From Gracilibacillus suaedae (GTDB lineage Bacteria; Bacillota; Bacilli; Bacillales; Amphibacillaceae): a DNA stretch of 64,000 nucleotides. The notes under the pieces were generated by a model. The model ran no database searches. It worked only from the letters and a program-made list of their open reading frames with translations, and was not told where the DNA came from. A program made the position numbers and the translations under genes. Positions within the stretch are counted from its first letter, which is position 1. Every line of letters starts with the position of its first letter. The stretch lies in contig NZ_JAGFVL010000060.1 in the NCBI RefSeq assembly GCF_017599345.1, positions 1-64,000 on the forward strand, given 5' to 3'. Of the stretch, positions 57,626 to 64,000 are shown piece after piece.

Positions 57626-59347
57626 ATGAAAAGATTGATCGCAAACCAAAAGCTATCGACAAAACTGTACGCTATTGTTACTTTAGCAGTACTAGTCATT
57701 GTAGCCAGCAGTGCTTTATTTATTAATACTATTTTATCAGTAAGTGATCAATTAGAACAACAGCTTTACGATAATCTTTATGAACCGACATTTTATTTAT
57801 TGAATGCTGACAGGGATTTCTATCAAGCAGATCAAGCTCTTTTTACCGCTATCCTAGATGAAGAAAATCAAGAGGAATATATAGCAGTTTTTGAAGAGAA
57901 TGCTCAGCAAGTAGAAGAAAGAATGCAGGTAGCAGAAGAAATTCTCCGGAATGATGAGCAAATTGATCAATCCGTTGTTGATGAGCATCTATCTAGTTTT
58001 CACCGTGGATTCGATAGCTGGCGAGAGATGACAGCATCTATTTTTCATGCGGAGGATACTGCTTCGCTCAGCAGTCTCATAGGAAATATGAGAGCAGAAT
58101 TTGATGAGACACGAAATGAAATAGATTTACTGCAGCAAGAGGTAGAACAAACATCAGAAGAAATTTTGAAAGAAATAGAAACAACAACGCATTATATTGT
58201 TATTTTTTCAGGTGTCATCATGCTAATATTTATCCTTATATTATTTGTGTTGAGCTTTATTCTTATTCGTCAAGTTACAAAGCCGATTACTGAGCTTGTT
58301 GATGTCAATGAACAAGTGGCAGATGGTAATTTACAAATCGATTCACTTGATGATACTCGTAAAGATGAAATAGGAAGTCTTGCTAGAAGTACGAACCGAA
58401 TGATTGATGAATTGAAAACAATGGTACGCCATATCCAAGAGATATCTTTAGAGGTAAATGGACAAAGCAAGGAATTATCACAAGCATCAGATGAAGTGAA
58501 TCTGGGTTCTCAACAAATTGCTAGAACAATGGAGGAAATGTCAAATGGGGCTGAAGAGCAGGCGAGCGCATCAAGTGATATTTCAACGTCTATTGAATCC
58601 CTTCATCGAAAAATTGAAGCATCTTCAGAAGAAGGTAAAGTACTTCAGGTATCTTCCAATGAAGTATTAGAGTTATCCTCTGAAAGTGGTACTAAGTTAA
58701 ATCTATCTGTAGAACAAATGCAAGAGATTACGGCAATGATGCAAACGTCATTGTCTAAAGTGGAAAGTTTGGAACAACAATCGAGTAAAATTTCTACATT
58801 AATTGACGTGATTCAAGACATTGCTGAACAAACAAACCTATTAGCGTTAAACGCAGCAATCGAAGCAGCACGTGCAGGTGATTCTGGGAAAGGGTTTGCT
58901 GTAGTAGCGGATGAAGTAAGAAAATTAGCTGAACAAGTAAGTAGTTCCGTTACAGAAATAACAGATATAATCAGTGGATTGCAGTCAGAAACAAAGGATG
59001 TTGCAGGTGTGCTAGAAGGAGGCTACTCCATCGTTGAAACAGGAAATCAACGGATTCAGGAAAGTCATCAAAGCTTCCAAACGATCCAATCACAAATGAA
59101 AGAGATGATAGGAAGAATCCATAACATAAGTGTCAATCTGAACGATATTCAATCATCTAGCGAACAAGTAAGTGATGCAAGTACTGATATCGCTTCAACA
59201 TCCGAAGAAGTAGCAGCAGGTATTGAAGAAAGCTCAGCAACAGCAGAAGAACAATCAGCATCGATGCAGGAAATTGCAAGTAATGCAGATCACTTATCAC
59301 AACTATCGCAAGACTTGAATCAGTTAGTCAAGAAGTTTAAATTATAA
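57626..59347 (+). CDS. Methyl-accepting chemotaxis protein
   Basis: 573 residues from ATG 57626 (AAGGAGGGGATTATAGC ahead; the 57581 start has none). TM1 is at about 14-32, a helical extracellular four-helix bundle to about 195, TM2 about 198-222, then HAMP ([20 protein letters not shown]) and the signalling domain with the invariant hairpin [20 protein letters not shown]. It ends [10 protein letters not shown]. It feeds CheA. No ligand can be assigned. Confidence 0.93.
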   Translation: MKRLIANQKLSTKLYAIVTLAVLVIVASSALFINTILSVSDQLEQQLYDNLYEPTFYLLNADRDFYQADQALFTAILDEENQEEYIAVFEENAQQVEERMQVAEEILRNDEQIDQSVVDEHLSSFHRGFDSWREMTASIFHAEDTASLSSLIGNMRAEFDETRNEIDLLQQEVEQTSEEILKEIETTTHYIVIFSGVIMLIFILILFVLSFILIRQVTKPITELVDVNEQVADGNLQIDSLDDTRKDEIGSLARSTNRMIDELKTMVRHIQEISLEVNGQSKELSQASDEVNLGSQQIARTMEEMSNGAEEQASASSDISTSIESLHRKIEASSEEGKVLQVSSNEVLELSSESGTKLNLSVEQMQEITAMMQTSLSKVESLEQQSSKISTLIDVIQDIAEQTNLLALNAAIEAARAGDSGKGFAVVADEVRKLAEQVSSSVTEITDIISGLQSETKDVAGVLEGGYSIVETGNQRIQESHQSFQTIQSQMKEMIGRIHNISVNLNDIQSSSEQVSDASTDIASTSEEVAAGIEESSATAEEQSASMQEIASNADHLSQLSQDLNQLVKKFKL

Positions 59348-59390
59348 GTTAATAGCTTTAAATGGTTTCACTTTTATGGACATGAAGTAG

Positions 59391-59430
59391 AAAAACCACC
59401 TAGTTGTTTTCAAACTAGGTGGTTTTTTTA
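59391..59430. terminator. Bidirectional terminator
   Basis: Long stem around AAAACCACCTAGTT / AACTAGGTGGTTTT between convergent genes with T-runs on both strands. Confidence 0.9.
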
Positions 59431-59431
59431 A

Positions 59432-60316
59432 TTATTCTGATACGGGAATGATTGCTCCGCCGTATTCTTCTTCCATAAATGTTTGGATTTCTTCAGAACG
59501 CAGTACATCTACTAATGTTTGAAGTGCTTCATTATCTTTATCTTCAGAACGAACAACGATTAAATTAGCATATGGTGAGTCAGGACTTTCAAGAATAATT
59601 GCATCTTCAGTTGGTACTAACCCATGTTCAATCGCATAATTCGTGTTGATTGCTACAATTGCATCTTCTTCTCTTTCATAATTTTGCGTTAAAAGCGCTG
59701 GTTCAATACTTGTGTCAAACTCCAAGTTTAATGGGTTTTCTACAATATCTTCAACTGTTGCTTCCGTTGGATCAACATTTTCGTCAAGCGTAATAAGCCC
59801 TTCTTCTTGCAACAGCAATAAAATACGACCATGGTCTGGAACATTACGACTCATAATAATAGTTGTTCCTTCTTCAATATCCTCTACAGTTTCCACGTTT
59901 TTAGAATAAATTCCAATTGGTTCAATGTGAACTCCACCAAGACTTGCAAAGTCATAACCTTTTTCTTCTTTTTCAGTTTCTAAGAATGGTGTATGTTGGT
60001 AATAGTTAGCATCTAATAATCCACCATCTAAGTCTTGATTTGGTAGTACATATTCTTGATATGTTTCAATTTGAATCTCGATACCTTGTTCTTCTAATAA
60101 TGGTGCGGCTTTTTCAAGTACTTCAGAGTGAGGAACTGCTGTCGCTCCAACGACTAACTCTGTTAATTCTTCCGTTTCACCTTCATCGTTTGTTTCTTCT
60201 GTGTTGTCTTCACCATTGCTAGTGTCCTCTGCACCTTCTTCATTGTCAGCTGTACCACATGCTACAAGTGCTAAAGACAATAATGCTGTAAGTAAAAAAA
60301 TAACTAGTTTTTTCAC
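59432..60316 (-). CDS. metQ: Methionine ABC transporter substrate-binding lipoprotein MetQ
   Basis: 294 residues. Lipoprotein signal with lipobox LVAC, then an acidic, Glu/Asp/Asn-rich linker (about 24-50) typical of halophilic relatives. The NlpA/MetQ domain follows: LVVGATAVPHSEVLEKAAPL, QEYVLPNQDLDGGLLDANYY, QHTPFLETEKEEKGYDF and VAINTNYAIEHGL. It binds extracellular methionine. Third gene of the metN-metI-metQ operon behind a SAM riboswitch. Confidence 0.95.
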   Translation of the reverse strand: MKKLVIFLLTALLSLALVACGTADNEEGAEDTSNGEDNTEETNDEGETEELTELVVGATAVPHSEVLEKAAPLLEEQGIEIQIETYQEYVLPNQDLDGGLLDANYYQHTPFLETEKEEKGYDFASLGGVHIEPIGIYSKNVETVEDIEEGTTIIMSRNVPDHGRILLLLQEEGLITLDENVDPTEATVEDIVENPLNLEFDTSIEPALLTQNYEREEDAIVAINTNYAIEHGLVPTEDAIILESPDSPYANLIVVRSEDKDNEALQTLVDVLRSEEIQTFMEEEYGGAIIPVSE

Positions 60317-60346
60317 AATAGATCATCCCTTCTTAAATTTTAAATT

Positions 60347-61015
60347 TTATCTTTTATCTATCACTCTGGATAGGAAATCCCCAATAAATTGAACAACAAA
60401 TACGATAACTACAATAAACACAGTACAGAGAAATACTACATCAAAATCCCAGCGTTGGAAACCTTTCATATAAGCAAGGTCACCTAATCCACCAGCACCA
60501 ATTACACCTGCCATAGCTGTATAGCTGATTAAGGCAATTAATGTAACGGTAATCCCAGAAATAATCGCTGGCATCGATTCAGGCAATAATACTTTGAAAA
60601 TAATCGTGTAACCTTTTGCTCCCATAGATTTCGCAGCCTCGATAACCCCTTTATCCACTTCCTTCAAACCTATTTCGACAAGACGTGCATAGAAAGGAGC
60701 TGATCCAATAATTAAAGCAGGCAATGCAGCCTTCCAACCACGAATTGTACCAATTAAGAAATCGGTGAAAGGGAAAAGTAATAAAATTAAAATAATAAAT
60801 GGTATTGCTCGAAATACGTTAACAATAGTTGCCGTAATAAAGTTTATTAATCTATTTTGCCATAGGTTACCTTGGTCAGTTAGGAAAAGCAATAATCCAA
60901 GTATAATCCCAAGAACAAAGGTACCAATACCAGCAAAAATGGTCATGTATAGTGTTTCCCATGTAGCTTGCCACATATCATCCATCACTACATTTGGAAA
61001 TAGTTGTTCAAACAT
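60347..61015 (-). CDS. metI: Methionine ABC transporter permease MetI
   Basis: 222 residues, five to six helices. LGIILGLLLFLTDQGNLWQN, FRAIPFIILILLLFPFTDFL and the EAA-loop region VIEAAKSMGAKGYTIIFKVL are the MetI pattern. Overlaps metN by eight bases. Forms the membrane channel of the methionine importer. Confidence 0.95.
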   Translation of the reverse strand: MFEQLFPNVVMDDMWQATWETLYMTIFAGIGTFVLGIILGLLLFLTDQGNLWQNRLINFITATIVNVFRAIPFIILILLLFPFTDFLIGTIRGWKAALPALIIGSAPFYARLVEIGLKEVDKGVIEAAKSMGAKGYTIIFKVLLPESMPAIISGITVTLIALISYTAMAGVIGAGGLGDLAYMKGFQRWDFDVVFLCTVFIVVIVFVVQFIGDFLSRVIDKR

Positions 61016-62033
61016 GTCTTAACACCTCAACTTCCACTCCGGTGCCTCTTAGAAAAGAAATGGTCTCTTCTAAAATGTTTTTATCACCATTTATCTCAAC
61101 ATAGAGGGTGCCATAAGCCCCTTCCTGTGTAGGTGCAATTGATCCTTGTAAAATGTTTATTTCTACATCAAATTTTTTAGCTACTTCACTTATAACTGCA
61201 CGTTTCGCATTATTCCCTATAAAATGTAATTTGACAACCTCGCTATCTTCCTTGTCATTAATAAAGTCTACTAAATTTTCTTTTTCGTATTCTAAAGGAT
61301 GGAGTTGCTGTACAAATCGTTTTGTCGTTTTCGATTGTGGTTTTACGAAAACATCTAGAACATCACCAGTTTCCACAACATTACCATTTTCCATTACAGC
61401 AACACGGTGACAAATTTTTTGAATAACGTGCATTTCATGTGTAATTAATATAACAGTTAGGTTTAACTTTTTATTAATAGAAACTAACAAATCTAGGATA
61501 TCGTCGGTTGTTTCAGGATCTAGAGCTGAAGTCGCCTCATCACAAAGTAATACCTCAGGATCATTGGCAAGTGCTCGAGCAATCCCTACACGTTGCTTCT
61601 GTCCACCACTTAATTGAGAAGGGTAAACATTCTCTTTCCCTGTAAGGCCAACAAGGTTAATTAACTCTTGTACTTTCTCTTTCCGCTCTGCTTTCGATAC
61701 ACCAGCGATTTCAAGTGGAAATGCAATGTTATCGAAAACGGTTCGAGACCATAGCAAGTTAAAATGCTGAAAAATCATACCGATTTTTTGGCGTTTTTTA
61801 CGTAATTGGTTCGTTGACATTTTGGTAATATCTTTTTCATGGATGACAACCGAACCATTAGTTGGCTCCTCTAATCGGTTAATTAATCGAACAAAAGTAC
61901 TTTTACCAGCACCACTATAACCAATAACACCAAAGATTTCGCCTTGTTCTATATTAAGTGAAACATTATCGACAGCTTGCACTTGTTGTTTCTTTGTCTG
62001 GTAAAGTTTCGATAAGTTTTTAATGCGAATCAT
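61008..62033 (-). CDS. metN: Methionine ABC transporter ATP-binding protein MetN
   Basis: 341 residues. Walker A GYSGAGKST, signature QLSGGQKQRVGIARAL, Walker B VLLCDEATSALDPETT, H-loop LITHEMHVI, and a C-terminal NIL/ACT-like domain (VVKLHFIGNNAKRAVISEVA, GTLYVEINGDKNILEE), which binds methionine and gives feedback inhibition. First gene of metNIQ; transcript begins at the S-box leader at 62227. Confidence 0.96.
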   Translation of the reverse strand: MIRIKNLSKLYQTKKQQVQAVDNVSLNIEQGEIFGVIGYSGAGKSTFVRLINRLEEPTNGSVVIHEKDITKMSTNQLRKKRQKIGMIFQHFNLLWSRTVFDNIAFPLEIAGVSKAERKEKVQELINLVGLTGKENVYPSQLSGGQKQRVGIARALANDPEVLLCDEATSALDPETTDDILDLLVSINKKLNLTVILITHEMHVIQKICHRVAVMENGNVVETGDVLDVFVKPQSKTTKRFVQQLHPLEYEKENLVDFINDKEDSEVVKLHFIGNNAKRAVISEVAKKFDVEINILQGSIAPTQEGAYGTLYVEINGDKNILEETISFLRGTGVEVEVLRHV

Positions 62034-62070
62034 TTTTTCACTCTCCTTCGTTTATTGTGCCACAAACACA

Positions 62071-62108
62071 ATAAAAAATCCTTTCTGAACTAAGAGGACA
62101 GAAAGGAT
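62071..62108 (-). terminator. Terminator of the metNIQ S-box
   Basis: On the minus strand: stem ATCCTTTCTG / CAGAAAGGAT with an 11-base loop followed by TTTTTTAT, between the aptamer and metN. Confidence 0.92.
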
Positions 62109-62124
62109 AATTATTCGTTGTCCT

Positions 62125-62227
62125 CTTATCTTTCAAAGCAAAACGCTTTGATGGAATTAGCACCTATCAGCTTTAACTGACGGTTGCCGGGTTTCATAGG
62201 GCCATTCCCTCCACCACTCTTGATAAG
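62125..62227 (-). promoter_or_regulatory. SAM (S-box) riboswitch upstream of metNIQ
   Basis: Minus strand: CTTATC, AAGAGTGGTGGAGGGAATGG core, CCTATGAAACCCGGCAACC, AGGTGCTAATTCC and GATAAG, with a terminator downstream. It is a classical SAM-I element that switches off methionine import when SAM is plentiful. Confidence 0.97.
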
Positions 62228-62255
62228 AGCTATCATATACAAATTCATAACCAAT

Positions 62256-62284
62256 ATAATATCATTACGGATGACAATCGTCAA
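62256..62284 (-). promoter_or_regulatory. Promoter of metNIQ
   Basis: Minus strand -35 TTGACG (62284-62279), 17-base spacer and -10 TATTAT (62261-62256), about 30 bases before the aptamer. Confidence 0.7.
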
Positions 62285-62398
62285 TTCTTTTTGAAAAAGT
62301 AAAACTATTCAGAAAATAGGAGTGTTGTCATGGTTAGCGCCGTGATAAAGACGAGGTAAGGAGATGGAATAAAGAGACTTTGGCAAAGTATAAGTGTT

Positions 62399-63067
62399 CT
62401 AATAACGAAACTCTGCTTCAACTTTAGCTTGAATATCCAGCTCTCCTGGTTCAATTGGGGTGGTAGCACTGTCAGTGGATATACCTAATACTACTGGACG
62501 AGACTCTCTGTCTTCAAACTTAGAAATTTCTTTTAAAGAATACGGCACAGAACTAACGGTTACACCCAGCTCTTGTGCAATAAGGGAGGCTTTCACCTGG
62601 GTGTTTTCCACGGCACGTCTGAGCGCACTTTGATAATATCGATCTTGATTAGCAGTGGTTAATTGAATGTTACGAACGATATTTGCTCCTTGATCAACCG
62701 CAATATCAATAATGCTGCCGACCTTACTAATTGGTGTAATGGTAACCTGTAGCAAATTAGTTACGCGATACCCTCTAAAAATTTCAATGCCTTCCTTGTA
62801 ATCATAATTTATATCTATTCGGTAATCGTGTGTTTTAATATGATTTTGAGGAATATTCTCTTGAAGCAGTGCCTGAATAACATTATTTGTCATCTCGGCA
62901 TTGTCATCCTGGGCTTTTTGGAGGTTTACGTTTTCTGTTTTAACACCTAGGATAACTAAAGCTTGATCTGGTTCAACGGATACCATACCATTGCCTATTA
63001 CTAGTATTGAATGACCATTTTCTCTTACTTGTGAGTCGGATCTTGTATAAGAGTTGGCATAATACAT
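62399..63067 (-). CDS. SIMPL-domain (DUF541) protein
   Basis: 222 residues from the ATG at 63067 (GAGGTGACTTGC ahead; the 63076 start overlaps it). ILVIGNGMVSVEPDQALVIL, VIQALLQENIPQNHIKTHDY, YRVTNLLQVTITPISKVGSI and ALRRAVENTQVKASLIAQEL form the SIMPL/YggE pattern. There is no signal peptide. Family functions are obscure (oxidative-stress and signalling links in other bacteria). Monocistronic. Confidence 0.87.
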   Translation of the reverse strand: MYYANSYTRSDSQVRENGHSILVIGNGMVSVEPDQALVILGVKTENVNLQKAQDDNAEMTNNVIQALLQENIPQNHIKTHDYRIDINYDYKEGIEIFRGYRVTNLLQVTITPISKVGSIIDIAVDQGANIVRNIQLTTANQDRYYQSALRRAVENTQVKASLIAQELGVTVSSVPYSLKEISKFEDRESRPVVLGISTDSATTPIEPGELDIQAKVEAEFRY

Positions 63068-63411
63068 GCAAGTCACCTCATTTTAGTAACAACTTTTACT
63101 TCTACTCTATTCGTAATATAGTGCTTACATTCATTCTCCTACGGAAAAAAGATAATCGAAAAACTCGTCAGTGCAGTTATGGATACCACATAGCATATGA
63201 AGGCTAACCTGTATCAAACAAACAAATATTTAACATAATGGATAAATTATTTGATGGTGAACTACTCTCCACGTAGCTACTGTTGGAGATGGAGACTTCT
63301 TGGCTAAAATTATGTTAAACTATATTTATGTTGATCAGTACACAATATAGCAGATTTATTAAATGAGCCCAATAAGATAAATGGTAATATTCGAAATGGG
63401 GGTGTTTTTCA
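63068..63411. other. 344-base intergenic region
   Basis: No coding capacity. It holds a short imperfect palindrome (CTCCACGTAGCTACTGTTGGAG, about 63268-63290, given here as a 22-base span with arms CTCCA and TGGAG) and AT-rich promoter-like DNA (TTATGTTAAACTAT) before the DUF6366 gene. Confidence 0.4.
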
Positions 63412-63621
63412 TTGAATAAAGAAACTCCTGAAAATAGAAGAGAGAGGTTTAGGCAAGAAGAATGGAAAGGAAATCCAGGCGGTAATTTGAATGATTCCTT
63501 TAATAGAGGAAGTAACGGAAGTCTTGTTGATTTAGTTGGAGGATTAGGTTGGAAAGGTACCGGAATTCTAATTATTGTATTAATATTAGGTTTTATCATA
63601 TACTCTGTCTTCTTTCGCTAA
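63412..63621 (+). CDS. DUF6366 family small membrane protein
   Basis: 69 residues from TTG 63412 (ATGGGGGTG about nine bases upstream). A charged, glutamate/arginine-rich N-terminus (ETPENRRERFRQEEWKGNPG), an NLNDSFNRGS segment, the conserved LVDLVGGLGWKGTG and a single C-terminal helix are the DUF6366 pattern of Bacillales. Function unknown; likely a membrane-anchored small protein. Confidence 0.82.
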   Translation: MNKETPENRRERFRQEEWKGNPGGNLNDSFNRGSNGSLVDLVGGLGWKGTGILIIVLILGFIIYSVFFR

Positions 63622-63677
63622 TAAAAGGTACTTTTAGTTGAATATGAAATAATAATAAAACGCTTGGATTAAAATTG

Positions 63678-63728
63678 AACTGCACCTTAATTGTTGGAAA
63701 CTATCTAACAATCAGAGGTGCAGTTTTT
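63678..63728. terminator. Terminator-like inverted repeat
   Basis: AACTGCACCT / AGGTGCAGTT outer stem with an inner ATTGTTGG-like pairing and a T-run; lies between the DUF6366 gene and the convergent UPF0210 gene. Confidence 0.75.
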
Positions 63729-63778
63729 GGTGTGCAATTTCACGTGGTATTTTCTTTGCGTAATAGACTGTCAGGCTT

Positions 63779-64000
63779 TTAATTAATCAACGATTGTAAT
63801 GGAGCCGGAATTCTGCCACCTCGTTGTATTAATTTATCAGAAGAAAACTGGTTCACACCTATAATCGGGGCACGACCAAGTAAGCCACCGAATTCGACTG
63901 TTTCTCCTTCTTCTTTACCAATTACAGGAATTACCCGTACTGCCGTAGTTTTTTTATTGATCATTCCAATGGCAGCCTCATCTGCAATAATGGCGGCCAA
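63779..64000 (-). CDS. UPF0210 family protein, C-terminal end only
   Basis: The minus-strand frame is open to the window edge; only the last 73 residues are seen. [40 protein letters not shown] and the end [14 protein letters not shown] match the highly conserved C-terminus of UPF0210 (PFL-like glycyl-radical-fold) proteins, about 450 residues when complete. Function unknown; often paired with a small ACT-domain gene, which would lie outside the window. Confidence 0.82.
   Translation of the reverse strand: MAAIIADEAAIGMINKKTTAVRVIPVIGKEEGETVEFGGLLGRAPIIGVNQFSSDKLIQRGGRIPAPLQSLIN

Overview
The window looks like chromosome of a low-GC, spore-forming member of the Bacillaceae. The closest look is to moderately halophilic genera such as Gracilibacillus, Virgibacillus or Oceanobacillus; this is inferred from protein resemblance, not from a search. 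Support comes from AT-rich intergenic DNA, strong AGGAGG/GAGGTG ribosome sites, SAM (S-box) riboswitches, FapR boxes before fatty-acid genes, a GerA-type spore germination receptor, and typical Bacillaceae families (DUF6366, SLAP domain, YhgE/Pip, SwrC, family I.4 lipase). No rRNA, tRNA, complete insertion sequence or CRISPR array was seen.

Layout. 1-6960 is a type VII secretion (LXG) toxin-immunity island. It holds the end of an LXG toxin with a glycine-rich hydrophobic C-terminus, three paralogous DUF443-type membrane immunity candidates, a DUF4176 protein and several decayed relics. 7017-13691 is mixed housekeeping and accessory genes: FapR-controlled fabH, a histidine phosphatase, AraC and Nudix genes, a deleted drug-export ABC operon, a PadR/pentapeptide pair, an acetyltransferase and a secreted lipase. 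13819-20554 is a six-gene operon behind two tandem SAM riboswitches: thiolase, acetoacetyl-CoA synthetase, a thiolase-fold protein without catalytic cysteines, a DUF35 partner, a 27-residue symporter accessory peptide and a sodium:solute symporter. 20613-28256 carries an SRPBCC protein, a LytTR/DUF3021/ABC-2 exporter operon, an ASCH protein, acetyltransferases and a quinone reductase/LysR pair. 28424-43620 holds selO, a GH43 glycosidase, a 768-residue double isoprenoid-synthase protein, an AGCS amino-acid symporter, fabI, an SwrC-like RND exporter, a D,D-carboxypeptidase lipoprotein and a YhgE/Pip protein. 43768-50155 holds palindromic repeats and a germination receptor locus with one arm inverted, bracketed by two ATP-grasp ligases. 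50419-57539 holds a DUF1538 membrane protein with a double PII-like partner, an aminoglycoside adenylyltransferase, a TetR/ABC exporter operon and a SLAP protein. 57626-64000 holds a chemoreceptor, the S-box-controlled metNIQ methionine importer, a SIMPL protein, a DUF6366 protein and the end of a UPF0210 gene.

How genes work together. fabH (7081) and fabI (35956) each carry a FapR-type box, so fatty-acid elongation at two distant loci should share one malonyl-CoA-responsive repressor. The metNIQ leader and the thiolase/acetoacetate operon share the SAM-sensing aptamer, which is expected for the first and surprising for the second. Decay is concentrated in the toxin island and around 10.4-11.2 kb.

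Most notable: tandem SAM riboswitches on an acetoacetyl-CoA operon; a protein with two class I isoprenoid-synthase-like halves; three intergenic arrays with different words but the same 21-nt period; the DUF1538-PII pair; and a germination locus with its B gene inverted and accompanied by a 42-residue membrane peptide.
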